A stretch of DNA of 64,000 bases from Thermodesulfobacterium geofontis OPF15 (GCF_000215975.1 NC_015682.1:744001-808000), one strand, 5' to 3'; counted from the stretch's first letter, positions 10,092-20,772 are shown. Notes: generated by a model not told the origin, from the sequence alone. Program-made: numbers and translations.

Positions 10092-10595
10092 TTGGCAAAA
10101 GTAGGAGAAGAATTTATAGAAAAAATAATAATGATAAATAGAGTAACTAAAGTTACAAAAGGTGGTAAGAAGTTGAGATTTTCAGCTTTGGTTGTGGTAG
10201 GAGATGGGAAAGGAAAAGTTGGTTTTGGACTTGGTAAAGCTCCAGAAGTTCCAGATGCTATAAGGAAGGCTATAGAAAAAGCTAAAAAAAACCTTATTGA
10301 GGTTCCGATAGTTAAAGGGACTATTCCTCATTCTATAATGAGTAAATTTGCTTCAACTAAGATATTACTAAAACCAGCTAAATCAGGAACTGGAGTTATC
10401 GCTGGGGGTACAGTGCGTGCCATAATGGATGCAGCTGGGATAACAGATGTAGTAACTAAATGTATAGGAAGTAGTAACCCCCACAATCTTGTAAAAGCTA
10501 CTTTTAAAGCCTTATCTCAACTCCAAAGTTTAGAATATGTAGCTAAAAAGAGAGGGAAAACTGTAGAGGAAATTTTAGCTCAGGTGAGGGCATGA
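10092..10595 (+). CDS. rpsE: 30S ribosomal protein S5, TTG start
   Basis: S5 is a fidelity protein at the mRNA entry site. The TTG at 10092 follows a GGAGGT at 10081-10086 and gives [44 protein letters not shown], matching the family. The double-stranded RNA-binding fold and the [16 protein letters not shown] segment are normal. 167 aa; overlaps rpmD by 4 bases. Confidence 0.96.
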   Translation: MAKVGEEFIEKIIMINRVTKVTKGGKKLRFSALVVVGDGKGKVGFGLGKAPEVPDAIRKAIEKAKKNLIEVPIVKGTIPHSIMSKFASTKILLKPAKSGTGVIAGGTVRAIMDAAGITDVVTKCIGSSNPHNLVKATFKALSQLQSLEYVAKKRGKTVEEILAQVRA

Positions 10596-10780
10596 TGAAA
10601 AGATTAAAGATAACTTTAGTAAGAAGTAAATTTGGAAGGAAGCCTGATCAAAGAGAAGCTTTAAAGGGATTAGGATTAAGGAAAATAGGTCAAAGTGTTA
10701 TAAGGGAAGACAATCCCATGATAAGAGGTTTAATAAGAAGGGTAGAACATTTAGTAAAGGTGGAGGAATTAAATGAGTGA
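10592..10780 (+). CDS. rpmD: 50S ribosomal protein L30
   Basis: L30 is a small 50S protein. [54 protein letters not shown] covers the complete fold in 62 residues. The start ATGATG overlaps the rpsE stop, and the end overlaps rplO by 8 bases. Confidence 0.95.
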   Translation: MMKRLKITLVRSKFGRKPDQREALKGLGLRKIGQSVIREDNPMIRGLIRRVEHLVKVEELNE

Positions 10781-11234
10781 ACTTATAACTCTTGAAAATT
10801 TAAAACCCTTTCCTAAATCAAAACATAAAGAAAAAAGAGTTGGAAGAGGACATGGTTCTGGACATGGTAAAACTTCTTGTAGAGGTCATAAGGGACAGAA
10901 GGCTCGTAAATCTCCTGATATTGCTCCTTGGTTTGAAGGAGGGCAAACACCCCTTATAAGAAGAGTTCCTAAAAGAGGATTTAAAAATCCTTTCAAGATT
11001 GAGTATAAAATAATAAACATAAAAGATTTAGTAAAAAAATTTCAACCCAATGAGGTAGTTGATCATAATAGTTTAAAAGAAAGAGGGCTTTTGAAGGGTA
11101 AAAACAAACCTGTTAAAATATTAGGAGAAGGAGAAATTGATATTCCTTTAATTGTAAGGGTTAATGCTATTTCCAAAACTGCTAAAGAAAAGATTGAAAA
11201 AGCAGGTGGAAAAGTAGAGATAATTAAAGTTTAG
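10773..11234 (+). CDS. rplO: 50S ribosomal protein L15
   Basis: L15 is a late assembly protein. The Gly- and Lys-rich N-terminus ([30 protein letters not shown], then [17 protein letters not shown]) is typical. The C-terminal globular part ends with [14 protein letters not shown]. 153 aa. The GGAGG site lies within rpmD. Next is secY. Confidence 0.96.
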   Translation: MSELITLENLKPFPKSKHKEKRVGRGHGSGHGKTSCRGHKGQKARKSPDIAPWFEGGQTPLIRRVPKRGFKNPFKIEYKIINIKDLVKKFQPNEVVDHNSLKERGLLKGKNKPVKILGEGEIDIPLIVRVNAISKTAKEKIEKAGGKVEIIKV

Positions 11235-11254
11235 GGATCTGGAGAGAATATAGA

Positions 11255-12565
11255 GTGAACACCCGTGAAAGTCTTTTAAGTCTGGCAAATATTCCTGAAT
11301 TAAAAAGGAGGCTTTTTTATTTATTTCTTGGACTTGCAATTTATCGTTTTGCTGTTCATATTCCTACTCCTGGAATAAATGGAGAAGCATTTTTAAGTTT
11401 ATTTAAACAGGCAAGTGGGACTCTTTTTGGATTTTTAGACATCTTTTCGGGTGGAGCTTTAAGAAGATTTTCTATTTGTGCTCTTGGGGTAATGCCATAT
11501 ATTAGTGCATCCATTATTTTACAATTAATGACTGTAATTTATCCTTCTATAAAGGAACTTTACAAAGAGGGTCCAGAGGGAAAAAGGAAATTAGCCTATT
11601 ATACTCGCTATTTAACAGTAGTTATTTGTTTAATTCAAGGATTTGGTATTTCCTTAGGGTTGGAAAGAATGACAGCTCCTAATGGTATTCCTATAGTAAA
11701 TGAACCAGGATGGCTTTTTAGGATAACTTCGATGATTAGCCTTACTGCAGGAACTATGTTTCTTGTTTGGTTAGGTGAACAAATGACAGAACATGGAATA
11801 GGGAATGGAATTTCAATAATTATATTTGCTGGTATTGTAGCTGGTATTTTCCCAGCTATTGCAAGAACTCTTAAATTTGTTCAAACAGGTGAATTTTCGG
11901 TATTTTCTCTATTTTTTATTCTTTTTCTTATTGTTGGAATTTTAGCTTTTACTTGTTTTATGGAATTAGCTCAGAGAAGGATACCTATTCATTATGCTAA
12001 AAGACAGGTAGGGCGTCAGATAATAGGTGGGCAAAGTACTTATCTTCCTTTAAAAATAAATACTGCAGGAGTTATTCCTCCTATATTTGCCTCTTCAATC
12101 TTGATGTTTCCTGCAACTATAGCTAATTTTATTCCTATAGATTATTTTCAAAAAGTGGCAGCTTTTTTAAGACCAGGTGCTATATTTTATGAAGTTCTTT
12201 TTGCACTTCTTATTATTTTCTTTTGTTACTTTTATACAGCAGTTATTTTTAATCCAAAAGATGTAGCTGATAATTTAAAAAAATGGGGTGGTTTTATTCC
12301 TGGAATAAGACCTGGAAGGGCAACTGAAGAATTTATTGATAAAATTTTAGCAAGAATTACTCTTATAGGTGCGCTTTATGTAGCTTTTATTTGTGTTTTA
12401 CCAACTTTTTTAATTACTAAGCTTAATCTCCCCTTTTATTTTGGTGGAACCTCACTTTTAATTGTAGTTGGTGTGGCTATGGATATAATGGGGCATATTG
12501 AGGCCCATTTACTTACACGTCATTATGAAACATTTATAAAACAAAGTAAGATAAAAATTAAATAA
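11255..12565 (+). CDS. secY: Protein translocase channel subunit SecY, GTG start
   Basis: SecY is the channel of the general secretion pathway in the inner membrane and would export the many signal-peptide proteins of the island at 44-61 kb. About ten hydrophobic segments are visible across 436 aa, with the plug region after GINGEAF and the conserved GGQSTYLPLKINTAGVIPPIFASS loop and GIRPGRATEEF. The GTG at 11255 follows GGAGAG. No SecE or SecG gene lies nearby. It keeps the spc-operon position after rplO. Confidence 0.97.
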   Translation: MNTRESLLSLANIPELKRRLFYLFLGLAIYRFAVHIPTPGINGEAFLSLFKQASGTLFGFLDIFSGGALRRFSICALGVMPYISASIILQLMTVIYPSIKELYKEGPEGKRKLAYYTRYLTVVICLIQGFGISLGLERMTAPNGIPIVNEPGWLFRITSMISLTAGTMFLVWLGEQMTEHGIGNGISIIIFAGIVAGIFPAIARTLKFVQTGEFSVFSLFFILFLIVGILAFTCFMELAQRRIPIHYAKRQVGRQIIGGQSTYLPLKINTAGVIPPIFASSILMFPATIANFIPIDYFQKVAAFLRPGAIFYEVLFALLIIFFCYFYTAVIFNPKDVADNLKKWGGFIPGIRPGRATEEFIDKILARITLIGALYVAFICVLPTFLITKLNLPFYFGGTSLLIVVGVAMDIMGHIEAHLLTRHYETFIKQSKIKIK

Positions 12566-12578
12566 TGGGAGGTGAGCT

Positions 12579-13226
12579 ATGAATATTATATTTTTAGGGC
12601 CTCCAGGAGCAGGTAAAGGAACACAAGCAAAAATTTTAATAGAAAAGTATGGAATACCTCAAATTTCAACAGGAGATATGTTAAGAGAACATGTAGCCAA
12701 GGGAACAGAACTTGGACTTAAAGCTAAAGAATATATGGAAAAGGGACAGCTTGTTCCAGATGAAATAATTCTTGGTATGGTAAAAGAAAGACTCAGTCAA
12801 GAGGATGCTCAAAAAGGATTCATTTTAGATGGATTCCCAAGAACAGTTGCCCAAGCTGAAGCTTTGGACAAAATATTAGAAGAAATGGGTAAAAGAATAG
12901 AATATGTTCTTGCACTTATTGTACCTGATGAAGAATTAGTTATAAGGCTTACAGGGAGAAGGACTTGTAAAAATTGTGGAATGATGTATCATATTAAGTT
13001 CAAACCTCCTAAAGAAGAAGGAAAATGTGATGTTTGTGGAGGAGAACTTTATCAAAGACCTGATGATAATGAAGAAACAGTAAGAAATAGATTAAAGGTA
13101 TATCACGAACAGACAGCTCCACTTATTGAATATTACAAAAAAAAGGGTGTTTTATTTGAAGTTGATGGAAGCAAAAGTATTGAGGAAATTACTCAACAAC
13201 TTATTAATATATTAGAGAAAAAATAA
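12579..13226 (+). CDS. adk: Adenylate kinase, zinc-LID type
   Basis: Converts ATP and AMP to two ADP. The P-loop is GPPGAGKGT (8-16), followed by the AMP site (STGDMLREH), DGFPRT and RRPDDNEETVRNRL-type LID arginines (here QRPDDNEETVRNRL). The LID has Cys130, Cys133, Cys150 and Cys153, the four-Cys zinc site common in Gram-positives and thermophiles that adds stability. 215 aa. Placed between secY and map as in most spc operons, behind GGGAGGTGAG. Confidence 0.97.
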   Translation: MNIIFLGPPGAGKGTQAKILIEKYGIPQISTGDMLREHVAKGTELGLKAKEYMEKGQLVPDEIILGMVKERLSQEDAQKGFILDGFPRTVAQAEALDKILEEMGKRIEYVLALIVPDEELVIRLTGRRTCKNCGMMYHIKFKPPKEEGKCDVCGGELYQRPDDNEETVRNRLKVYHEQTAPLIEYYKKKGVLFEVDGSKSIEEITQQLINILEKK

Positions 13227-13228
13227 AG

Positions 13229-14002
13229 TTGTACAAGAAATTTTTTGGTAACAAACCTATTTTAAAGAATAAATGGGAAATAGAAATATTAAGGAAAGCA
13301 AATATTATTGTAATGGAAATTTTGCTTTCCTTTAAAGAAAGGGTAAGACCTGGTATAAGCACTTTTGAGTTTGAAGAATTAGCTTTAGAACTTTGTGAAA
13401 AAAAGGGAGTTAAACCTGCCTTTAAAGGATATAGAGGTTATCCTTATGCAGTATGTGTTTCTGTAAATGAAGTTATTGTACATGGTATGCCTAAGAAAGA
13501 AAAAATTCTTAAAGAAGGAGATATAGTGAGTTTTGATTTCGGTGTTGTATACGAAGGATATGTAGGAGATGCAGCATTAACTGTGGGGGTAGGAGAAATA
13601 TCTGATAAGGCTAAAAAGTTACTTAAAGTAACAGAAGAAGCTTTATATAAAGGTATTGAAAAAGCCCATTTTGGTAATAGAATAGGAGATATATCCTATG
13701 CTATACAAAAACATGTAGAAAGTAATGGATTTAATGTAATTAGGGAATTTGTTGGACATGGAGTGGGGAGACAATTACATGAACCTCCTGAAGTGCCAAA
13801 TTTTGGGAAACCTGGTAAAGGTCCTAAGATAGAAATAGGAATGGTTTTAGCAATAGAACCTATGGTTTCAGCAGGAAGTCCTGAGGTAGAAATATTAGAA
13901 GATGGATGGACTGCAGTGACTAAGGATAGAAGTTTAGCAGCCCATTTTGAACACTCAGTAGCAATAACTCCACAAGGACCAGAAATTTTATCAAGGATTT
14001 AA
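13229..14002 (+). CDS. map: Methionine aminopeptidase type I
   Basis: Removes the initiator Met from new proteins. Metal ligands are recognisable: SFDFGV and GDAALTV aspartates, [15 protein letters not shown] histidine, IEPMV glutamate and the late HFEHSVAI glutamate. The TTG at 13229, two bases after the adk stop, gives a 257-aa protein; there is little Shine-Dalgarno, so translation probably couples to adk. Some uncertainty remains in the start. Confidence 0.94.
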   Translation: MYKKFFGNKPILKNKWEIEILRKANIIVMEILLSFKERVRPGISTFEFEELALELCEKKGVKPAFKGYRGYPYAVCVSVNEVIVHGMPKKEKILKEGDIVSFDFGVVYEGYVGDAALTVGVGEISDKAKKLLKVTEEALYKGIEKAHFGNRIGDISYAIQKHVESNGFNVIREFVGHGVGRQLHEPPEVPNFGKPGKGPKIEIGMVLAIEPMVSAGSPEVEILEDGWTAVTKDRSLAAHFEHSVAITPQGPEILSRI

Positions 14003-14004
14003 AT

Positions 14005-14247
14005 ATGCCTAAGGAAGATGTAATACTTTTAGAAGGAAAGGTTGTTGAAGCTTTACCAAATGCTATGTTTAGGGTAGAGTTAGAAACAGGAAATAAAGTT
14101 TTAGCTCATATTTCTGGAAAAATGAGAATGCACTATATAAGAATATTACCTGGTGATACAGTAGTAGTTGAGCTCTCACCTTATGATTTAACAAGAGGTA
14201 GGATTGTATATAGAGGAACAAAAAAAGATTATGAAAAGGGAGGTTAG
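14005..14247 (+). CDS. infA: Translation initiation factor IF-1
   Basis: IF-1 blocks the ribosomal A-site during initiation. The OB-fold [62 protein letters not shown] is complete. It starts 2 bases after map and runs 80 aa, slightly longer than usual because of the tail [10 protein letters not shown], which also encodes the binding site for rpmJ. Confidence 0.96.
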   Translation: MPKEDVILLEGKVVEALPNAMFRVELETGNKVLAHISGKMRMHYIRILPGDTVVVELSPYDLTRGRIVYRGTKKDYEKGG

Positions 14248-14252
14248 AAATT

Positions 14253-14366
14253 ATGAAAGTTACTCCTTCGGTAAAGAAAAGATGCAGAAAGTGTAAAATA
14301 ATAAGAAGGAAAGGGGTTGTGAGGGTTATTTGTGAAATACCTAAACATAAACAAAGGCAAGGTTAA
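14253..14366 (+). CDS. rpmJ: 50S ribosomal protein L36
   Basis: Very short gene of 37 codons between infA and rpsM, read directly from the sequence. The product begins [21 protein letters not shown] and ends [11 protein letters not shown]. The C-x2-C plus later Cys and His form the zinc ribbon of the C+ L36 class. GGGAGG ends 8 bases before the ATG. Position matches the standard infA-rpmJ-rpsM order. Confidence 0.96.
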   Translation: MKVTPSVKKRCRKCKIIRRKGVVRVICEIPKHKQRQG

Positions 14367-14378
14367 GGGGGATAAAAT

Positions 14379-14750
14379 ATGCCTAAAATTGCAGGAGTAG
14401 ATATTCCAGAAAATAAGCCAGCAGAAATAGCTTTAACTTATATTTATGGAATAGGAAGAACTTTAGCTCAAAAAGTTTTAACTAAGGCAGGAGTGGATTG
14501 GTTTAAAAAAATTAAAGATTTAACAGAGGAAGAGATAAACAGAATAAGACAAATAATTGAAAGAGAATACAAAGTAGAAGGTGATCTCAGAAAAGAAGTA
14601 AGACAAAATATACAAAGGCTTATTTCTATTGGGTGTTATAGAGGTTTGAGACATAAAATGGGTCTTCCTGTAAGGGGTCAAAGAACAAGATCTAATGCAA
14701 GAACATGGAAGGGTCCGAGACCCGGATCTTTAAGAAGAAAGAAAAAATAA
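14379..14750 (+). CDS. rpsM: 30S ribosomal protein S13
   Basis: S13 contacts P-site tRNA and the L5 bridge. The protein starts [26 protein letters not shown] and ends with [26 protein letters not shown] and a basic tail, at 123 aa. It opens the alpha-operon block (rpsM-rpsK-rpsD-rpoA-rplQ). Confidence 0.97.
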   Translation: MPKIAGVDIPENKPAEIALTYIYGIGRTLAQKVLTKAGVDWFKKIKDLTEEEINRIRQIIEREYKVEGDLRKEVRQNIQRLISIGCYRGLRHKMGLPVRGQRTRSNARTWKGPRPGSLRRKKK

Positions 14751-14763
14751 AGGGGAATGAAAA

Positions 14764-15150
14764 ATGGCTCGCCCAAAAACAAAAAAGAAAAAGATTAAAA
14801 AAACTGTTACTGAAGGTATTATTCATATTCATTCAACCTTCAATAACACTATAGTTACCATAACTGATAGGCAAGGAAATACAATTGCTTGGGCAAGTGG
14901 AGGCACAGAGGGATTTAAAGGTACAAGAAAAGGGACTCCTTTTGCTGCTCAATTGGCAGTTCAATCAGCTTTAAAAAAAGCTCAAGCTTATGGACTAAAA
15001 GAAGCTTGGGTATATGTTAAAGGTCCTGGTCCAGGTAGAGAAGCAGCTTTAAGAGCTTTACAAGGATCAGGAATAAAGATTACACTTATTAAAGATGTAA
15101 CACCTATCCCTCATGATGGGTGTAGACCGCCTAAGAGAAGAAGAGTGTAA
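14764..15150 (+). CDS. rpsK: 30S ribosomal protein S11
   Basis: S11 lies on the 30S platform near the mRNA exit. After a lysine-rich N-terminus the protein has [30 protein letters not shown] and ends in [17 protein letters not shown], both signatures of the family. 128 aa, GGGG-type binding site 6-9 bases upstream. Confidence 0.97.
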   Translation: MARPKTKKKKIKKTVTEGIIHIHSTFNNTIVTITDRQGNTIAWASGGTEGFKGTRKGTPFAAQLAVQSALKKAQAYGLKEAWVYVKGPGPGREAALRALQGSGIKITLIKDVTPIPHDGCRPPKRRRV

Positions 15151-15175
15151 AAATTTTTAAAGGAGGTTATCAAGG

Positions 15176-15808
15176 GTGGCAAGATATACAGGACCAAGGT
15201 GTAGACTTTGCAGAAGAGAAGGAGTTAAATTATTTTTAAAAGGAGAAAGATGTTATACTGATAAATGTGCTTTTGAAAGAAGAAGTTATCCTCCTGGTCA
15301 ACATGGACCTCAACAAGTTAGAGTTAAGCTTTCTGATTACGGAATTCGTTTAAGAGAAAAGCAAAAAGTAAAAAGAATTTATGGAATCTCTGAAAAACAG
15401 ATGAGAAAATATTATGAAATGGCGACCAAAATGCCAGGTCAATCTGGTCACAATTTGTTGCAACTATTGGAGAGGAGACTGGATAATGTTGTTTATAGAT
15501 TAGGGTTTGCGGTTTCTCGAGCACAAGCAAGACAATACGTAAACCATGGATTTTTTAAGGTTAATGGGAAAAACGTAGATATACCCTCTTATTTAGTTAA
15601 ACCTGGGGATGTTATAGAACTTAAAGAAAAATACAGAAACAATCCCCAAATTCTTGAATCATTAGAAACAGTAGCAAGAAGAGGGATTCCATCCTGGTTA
15701 GAACTTGATGCAGAAAACTTTAAAGGAGTTGTGAAAAGTCTTCCCACTAGAGAAGATATTACTATGCCTATTCAAGAAAGCTATATTATTGAGTTCTACT
15801 CCAGATAA
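15176..15808 (+). CDS. rpsD: 30S ribosomal protein S4, GTG start, zinc type
   Basis: S4 starts 30S assembly and often represses the alpha operon. The GTG at 15176 follows AGGAGGT (15161-15167). The N-terminus shows CRLCRREG and then C-x5-C, a four-Cys zinc motif kept in C+ S4 proteins. The S4 RNA-binding domain is at [33 protein letters not shown]. 210 aa. Confidence 0.97.
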   Translation: MARYTGPRCRLCRREGVKLFLKGERCYTDKCAFERRSYPPGQHGPQQVRVKLSDYGIRLREKQKVKRIYGISEKQMRKYYEMATKMPGQSGHNLLQLLERRLDNVVYRLGFAVSRAQARQYVNHGFFKVNGKNVDIPSYLVKPGDVIELKEKYRNNPQILESLETVARRGIPSWLELDAENFKGVVKSLPTREDITMPIQESYIIEFYSR

Positions 15809-15848
15809 TTAATTTAAAAAATCCTAATTAAAAGAGGGTAAAAAACTT

Positions 15849-16814
15849 ATGAAAAAAGAAGTAGAATTAATTAAACCAGAAGAAATTAAAGTTCATAAGG
15901 ACAGTCAGTTTCCTTATTATGGTAAATTTATTATTGAACCTTTGGAAAGGGGTTATGGAATAACTCTTGGTAATGCTTTAAGAAGAATTTTGCTTTCTTC
16001 TATCCCTGGTTATGCTATTACTGAAGTAAAAATAGAGGGTGCTCCTCATGAATTTGTAAGTTTACCAGGTATTATAGAGGATGTTCCTGAAATAATTCTC
16101 AATTTAAAAGGTGTAAGATTTAAACTTAATGGAGAAGGTCCATTTTATTTTAAACTTGAAAAAGTAGGAGAAGGAGAGGTAAAAGCAGGAGATATTAAAA
16201 TAAATAAAGAAGGAGAGATTGTAAATCCGGATCATCATATTGCTACCTTAACTAAGGATGGAAAACTTTTTATGGAACTAAAAGTTGAAAAAGGTAGAGG
16301 TTATGTTCCTGCAGAGTATACAAAAAATAACGAAATAGGAGTTATTCTTGTAGATGCTATATTTTCTCCTATAACTAAAGTTAATTTTACTGTTGGACAG
16401 GCTCGTGTAGGTAAAAGTAGTGATTATGATAGTTTGATTATGGAAATTTATACTGACGGAACAATAGATCCTAAAGAAGCTCTTACTCAAGCTGCTAAAA
16501 TTTTGGTAGAGCAACTTATGATATTTTTAAAAGGAGAAAAAATATCTTTAGAACCTTATATTTCAGAAGCTCCTACAATTGAAAATTTACTGAATATGAC
16601 TATAGAAGAGTTAGATCTCTCTGGTAGGGCTTATAATTGTTTAAAAAACGCTGGCATAAATTATGTAGGACAACTGGTACAAAAAACTGAAACAGAATTA
16701 CTTAAATTAAGAAGCTTTGGTAAAAAATCCTTAGATGAAATTATAGAAAAACTTTCTAAATTGAATTTAAGACTTGGAATGACAGATATTAAATGGAAAC
16801 CCTCTAAAGATTAA
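15849..16814 (+). CDS. rpoA: RNA polymerase alpha subunit
   Basis: Alpha dimerises to start RNA polymerase assembly and its C-terminal domain contacts promoter UP elements and activators. The N-terminal domain contains GKFIIEPLERGYGITLGNALRRILLSSIPGYA; the C-terminal domain (about 245-315) has the helix-hairpin-helix region LDLSGRAYNCLKNAGINYVGQL and KLRSFGKKSLDEI. 321 aa, preceded by GAGGG. Position between S4 and L17 is canonical. Confidence 0.98.
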   Translation: MKKEVELIKPEEIKVHKDSQFPYYGKFIIEPLERGYGITLGNALRRILLSSIPGYAITEVKIEGAPHEFVSLPGIIEDVPEIILNLKGVRFKLNGEGPFYFKLEKVGEGEVKAGDIKINKEGEIVNPDHHIATLTKDGKLFMELKVEKGRGYVPAEYTKNNEIGVILVDAIFSPITKVNFTVGQARVGKSSDYDSLIMEIYTDGTIDPKEALTQAAKILVEQLMIFLKGEKISLEPYISEAPTIENLLNMTIEELDLSGRAYNCLKNAGINYVGQLVQKTETELLKLRSFGKKSLDEIIEKLSKLNLRLGMTDIKWKPSKD

Positions 16815-16833
16815 TTTTAAAAGGAGATAAAAA

Positions 16834-17334
16834 ATGAGGCATAGAAAGGTTAGCAGAAAACTTGGCAGAGATACAGAACATCATAAAGCTATTCTCAGAA
16901 ATATGGTAACTGATTTGTTTAAACATGGAAGGGTTACAACTACATTAGCTAAAGCAAAAGAATTAAGAAGAGTAGCTGATAAAATGATAACTCTTGCTAA
17001 AAAAGGAGATCTTGCTTCAAGAAGAAGAGCTTTAGCTTTTATTAGAGATAAAGGTATAGTAAAAAAATTATTTACTCAATTGAGAGAGAAATATCTTGAT
17101 AGAGCAGGTGGATATACGAGAATTATAAAAGTTGGTCCAAGAAGAGGGGATGCTTCTTTTATGGCTATTGTAGAGTTGGTAGAAGAAAAATTGACTACTA
17201 AAGGTTCAAAACTTAAAAAGGAAAGGATAAAAAAGGTTTTAGAATTTATAGAAAAGATGAAGAAAAAATATCAATCAATCCCCACTTCTACCGAAGAAAA
17301 AGCTTCTATCGAAGAAGAAAAGGCGTCTCAATAA
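16834..17334 (+). CDS. rplQ: 50S ribosomal protein L17 with C-terminal extension
   Basis: L17 is a 50S protein. The core MRHRKVSRKLGRDTEHHKAILRNMVTDLFKHGRVTTTLAKAKELRRVADKMITLAKKG is standard. After about residue 125 there is a charged tail of some 40 residues (Lys-rich, then Ser/Glu-rich), making 166 aa against about 120-130 in E. coli. It is the last ribosomal gene of the block. Confidence 0.96.
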   Translation: MRHRKVSRKLGRDTEHHKAILRNMVTDLFKHGRVTTTLAKAKELRRVADKMITLAKKGDLASRRRALAFIRDKGIVKKLFTQLREKYLDRAGGYTRIIKVGPRRGDASFMAIVELVEEKLTTKGSKLKKERIKKVLEFIEKMKKKYQSIPTSTEEKASIEEEKASQ

Positions 17335-17353
17335 CGACACAAAATTTTTATGA

Positions 17354-18808
17354 ATGTTTCTGGAATTTGACGAAACATTAAGAAATAAGTTTTTAAATCT
17401 TCTTGATTTTCCTCAGAAAGAAAAAGATTTAATAATTTCTTTTTTAAGAAAATTTAAGAATAGAGAAGAATTCTATTTGACAGGGGGTTCAGTAAGAGCT
17501 CTTTTTACCTCCGAAAAAATTACAGATCTTGATTTAACAGTTAAAGAAAATGTAGTGGATCTTGTTTTATTTGCTCAAAAATTTTTAAATTACCATTTTG
17601 TTCCTCTCTCCCCAGAGTGGGGAATATATAGATTAGCTAAAGGGAAAAACACTATAGATTTTACAAGTTTTAGAGGAGAAACAATAGAGGAGGATTTAAA
17701 AAAAAGAGATTTTACTTTTAATGCTATGGGGCTTCCTGTAAAAGCTCTTTTTGAGAATAGGTTTTTAATTTTAGATCCCTTTTCAGGATATAAAGATCTA
17801 AAAGAGGGTGTTATAAGAGCTATTAGTGAAGAAAATATTATTGAAGACCCTTTAAGAATTTTAAGAGGTTATAGGTTTTTTGCTTACGGATTTGGAAAAA
17901 TAGAAGAAAAAACAAGAAATTTTTTTCGCATCCATAAACAAAAGATAAATAGGTGTGCAAAGGAGAGAATTTTACAAGAGCTTTTATATATTTTAATTTC
18001 TAATAAAACTTTTGAAACTTTTAAATTAATGGATGAGGATAATCTTTTAACAGAAATTTTTCCTTATTTGGAAAAGGCTAAGGGTATTCCTCAACCTACT
18101 TTCCACCACTTAGATGTAAAAGATCATCTCTTAGAAACACTTAGATGGACTGAAAAAATATTAGAAAATCCGCAAAAATATTTAGAAATCGAAAAAACAG
18201 ATGAAATGGAGAATGAAGATTTTATACTTTCTGTTAAATTAGCAGGTCTTTTTCATGATCTTGGTAAAGCTTATACCTTTGAGATAAAAGAAAGAATAAC
18301 CTTTTATGGACATGAAAAGGTTTCTGCTGAATTGTTTAAAATTATGGCGGAAAATTTAAGATTTAAAAAGGATTTAATAAATAAAGTTTGTAATCTTATA
18401 AAAAACCACATGAGACCCTTTCATTTACTTAATGAAAAGGAAAAGGGAAGTCTCACTTTGCGAGCTAAGAGAAATTTAATAAAAGATGTGCCCTATCTTA
18501 AAGAACTTTTTATAGTTTGTATGGCAGACTCATATGCAAGTCAAGGTCCTGATAAAGAACCAGATTATGAAGAACGTTTAAGAACTTTTTTTCACGAACT
18601 TTTTGAATTAAAAGAACAACTTGAAAAGGAAAGCCAGAAAAAAAGGCTTATCACAGGAGATGATTTAATAAAACTTGGATTTAAACCAGGTCCTCTATTT
18701 AAAGAAATTTTGCAAGATGTAGAAATACAAATATTGGAGAAAAAGTTCGTTTCAAAAGAAGAACTTTTGGAATACATAAAAGAGAAATACAGCAAAGAAA
18801 AGCTTTAA
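17354..18808 (+). CDS. CCA-adding enzyme / poly(A) polymerase family protein with HD domain
   Basis: Class II nucleotidyltransferase fold: GGSVRAL (about 43-49), then the catalytic Asp pair in DLDLTV, KKRDFTFNAM and the EDPLRILRGYRF helix. These are the hallmarks of tRNA CCA-, CC- or A-adding enzymes. A second half carries HD-domain motifs (HHLDVKDHLLETL, LFHDLGKAYTF, GHEKVSAELF), as in bifunctional CCA enzymes with phosphohydrolase activity. 484 aa. The exact activity (full CCA, A-only, or polyadenylation) cannot be read from sequence. No Shine-Dalgarno precedes the ATG at 17354, so the start is provisional. It follows rplQ by 19 bases. Confidence 0.85.
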   Translation: MFLEFDETLRNKFLNLLDFPQKEKDLIISFLRKFKNREEFYLTGGSVRALFTSEKITDLDLTVKENVVDLVLFAQKFLNYHFVPLSPEWGIYRLAKGKNTIDFTSFRGETIEEDLKKRDFTFNAMGLPVKALFENRFLILDPFSGYKDLKEGVIRAISEENIIEDPLRILRGYRFFAYGFGKIEEKTRNFFRIHKQKINRCAKERILQELLYILISNKTFETFKLMDEDNLLTEIFPYLEKAKGIPQPTFHHLDVKDHLLETLRWTEKILENPQKYLEIEKTDEMENEDFILSVKLAGLFHDLGKAYTFEIKERITFYGHEKVSAELFKIMAENLRFKKDLINKVCNLIKNHMRPFHLLNEKEKGSLTLRAKRNLIKDVPYLKELFIVCMADSYASQGPDKEPDYEERLRTFFHELFELKEQLEKESQKKRLITGDDLIKLGFKPGPLFKEILQDVEIQILEKKFVSKEELLEYIKEKYSKEKL

Positions 18809-18814
18809 AGTCTT

Positions 18815-18844
18815 TTACCTTGTAAAATTTTAAATTTAAGGTAA
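18815..18844 (+). other. Short inverted repeat between the nucleotidyltransferase gene and tig
   Basis: TTACCTT and AAGGTAA (7 bp) are separated by 16 AT-rich bases, with no following T run. It may be a weak hairpin or processing site, or part of the tig upstream region. I do not call it a terminator. Confidence 0.3.
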
Positions 18845-18879
18845 GGTAAGGATAAAAATTAGAGGGGGTAAAAGAGGGT

Positions 18880-20175
18880 ATGAAGGTAGAGTTGCAAGAT
18901 TTAAATGAAGTAGAAAAAATTTTAAAAATAGAAGTTTCCCAAGAAAAGGTTGATGAGGTAATTCAAAAAGTTACTGATCAAATTAGAAAAAAAGCAAAAG
19001 TTAAAGGATTTAGAGAAGGGAAAGTCCCTATTTATTTAGTTAAAAAACTTTATAGAGAAGAAATTGAAGAAAAAAGTATAGCAAAAATTATAGAAGATAC
19101 CCTTGAAAAAGCTATTAAGGAAGCAAAAGTAGAACCTCTTTTAAGGCCGAAATTGGAAGAATTGGGAGAATTAAAAGAAGGAAAACCTTTTAATTATTCA
19201 GTTTTGGTAGAGGTAAGACCTGAAATTAATATAAAAAAGGAGGATTATATTGGTATTGAAGTTGAAAGGGAATCTGACGAAATAAATGAAGAGGAGGTAG
19301 ATAAAATTCTACATGAATTAAAATATTCTTTTTCGCCACTAAAAAGAGCTGAAAAAGAAGAAATAATTGAAGATAGATCTATAGCAGTTATTAAATTTGA
19401 AGCCTATGATGGAGAGGAACTCATCCCTGGACATCAAGCTGAGGCACTTTTTATAGATGTAGGAACTGGTGAATTTAACGAAAAGGTAGAAAAAGAATTG
19501 ATAGGAAAAAAAGAAGGAGATAGATTTAGTGTAGAGGTTGAATATCCCGAAGATGGTCTTAACCCTCTTTTAGCTGGTAAAAAAGTGAGATATCAAATAG
19601 AAGTAAAAGAAATATATAAGAGAGAATTGAAGGAATTGGATGACGAATTTATAAAAAGCTTGAACATAGGTTTTGAAACAGTAGAGGCTTTAAGAGAAAG
19701 TATCAAAAAGAGACTATTAGAAGACAAAAAGAGAAGAAACGAGGATAGGTTTAGAGAAAGACTTTTAGAAAAAATTTTAGAAAAAGTAGATTTTAAAGTA
19801 CCTACCCGATATGTTGAATTAAAGTTATATCAATTAATAGATAAAATAAGAGAAGGATTAGAAAGGGATGGATTTAGTTTTGATAAGCTTAATATTTCTA
19901 TGGATAAATTAAGAGAAAGACTTTATCCTATTGCTGAAAAACAGGCAAAAGAGGAGTTGTTATTAGAAAAGATAGCCGAGCTTGAAAATATTGAAATTCC
20001 TCAAGAAGAAATTGATAAAACTGTTGAGACCATTTCCAAAAATTTAAGGGTTTCATTAGAGCAGGCTCGAGGAATTGTTTATTTTAATATACTTCCCAAA
20101 AAGTTAGCAGAGAAGACCTTGCAATTTTTAGTAAATAATGCTAAACCTATAAATAAAGAAAATAAGGAGAGTTAA
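18880..20175 (+). CDS. tig: Trigger factor, ribosome-associated chaperone and prolyl isomerase
   Basis: Binds L23 at the ribosome exit and holds nascent chains. The N-terminal ribosome-binding signature appears as [18 protein letters not shown] (usually GFRxGKxP). The central FKBP-like domain spans roughly residues 150-245 and includes [20 protein letters not shown]. The long charged helical C-terminal arm is highly Lys/Glu-rich. 431 aa, preceded by AGAGGG. Start of the conserved tig-clpP-clpX-lon cluster. Confidence 0.96.
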   Translation: MKVELQDLNEVEKILKIEVSQEKVDEVIQKVTDQIRKKAKVKGFREGKVPIYLVKKLYREEIEEKSIAKIIEDTLEKAIKEAKVEPLLRPKLEELGELKEGKPFNYSVLVEVRPEINIKKEDYIGIEVERESDEINEEEVDKILHELKYSFSPLKRAEKEEIIEDRSIAVIKFEAYDGEELIPGHQAEALFIDVGTGEFNEKVEKELIGKKEGDRFSVEVEYPEDGLNPLLAGKKVRYQIEVKEIYKRELKELDDEFIKSLNIGFETVEALRESIKKRLLEDKKRRNEDRFRERLLEKILEKVDFKVPTRYVELKLYQLIDKIREGLERDGFSFDKLNISMDKLRERLYPIAEKQAKEELLLEKIAELENIEIPQEEIDKTVETISKNLRVSLEQARGIVYFNILPKKLAEKTLQFLVNNAKPINKENKES

Positions 20176-20179
20176 GATT

Positions 20180-20764
20180 ATGGCTTACTATATTCCTATA
20201 GTGATTGAACAGACAGGCAGAACTGAGCGTGCCTTTGATATATATTCTCGCCTTTTAAAAGAAAGAATAGTTTTTATAGGTACTACTATTGATGAAAATG
20301 TGGCTAATCTTGTTATAGCACAACTTTTATACTTAGAAGCTGAAGATCCTGACAAAGATATTATGCTTTATATTAACTCACCAGGAGGATTAGTAACAGC
20401 GGGGCTTGCTATTTATGATACTATTCAATACATAAAACCAGATGTTTGTACTATTTGTGTAGGGCAGGCTGCAAGTATGGCAGCTGTTCTTTTAGCAGCA
20501 GGAACTAAAGGGAAAAGATATGCCCTTCGTCATTCAAGAATAATGCTTCATCAACCTATTGGTGCTTTTCAAGGACAAGCAACAGAAGTTGAAATTCAGG
20601 CAAAAGAGATTTTACGTTTAAGAGAAATCATTACTGAAATTTTATCTCAGCATACTGGGCAACCTAAGGAAAAAATTAAACAGGACACTGAAAGAGATTT
20701 TTATATGTCTGCAGAAGAAGCATTAGAATATGGAATTATAGATAAAATCTTAATTACAAGGTAG
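20180..20764 (+). CDS. clpP: ATP-dependent Clp protease, proteolytic subunit
   Basis: Serine peptidase that forms the double-ring barrel fed by ClpX. The catalytic triad is Ser99 ([14 protein letters not shown]), His124 ([10 protein letters not shown]) and Asp173 (TERDFYMS). Leading [27 protein letters not shown] includes a short propeptide region. 194 aa. It is 4 bases after tig and 8 before clpX. Confidence 0.98.
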   Translation: MAYYIPIVIEQTGRTERAFDIYSRLLKERIVFIGTTIDENVANLVIAQLLYLEAEDPDKDIMLYINSPGGLVTAGLAIYDTIQYIKPDVCTICVGQAASMAAVLLAAGTKGKRYALRHSRIMLHQPIGAFQGQATEVEIQAKEILRLREIITEILSQHTGQPKEKIKQDTERDFYMSAEEALEYGIIDKILITR

Positions 20765-20772
20765 GTGATAAT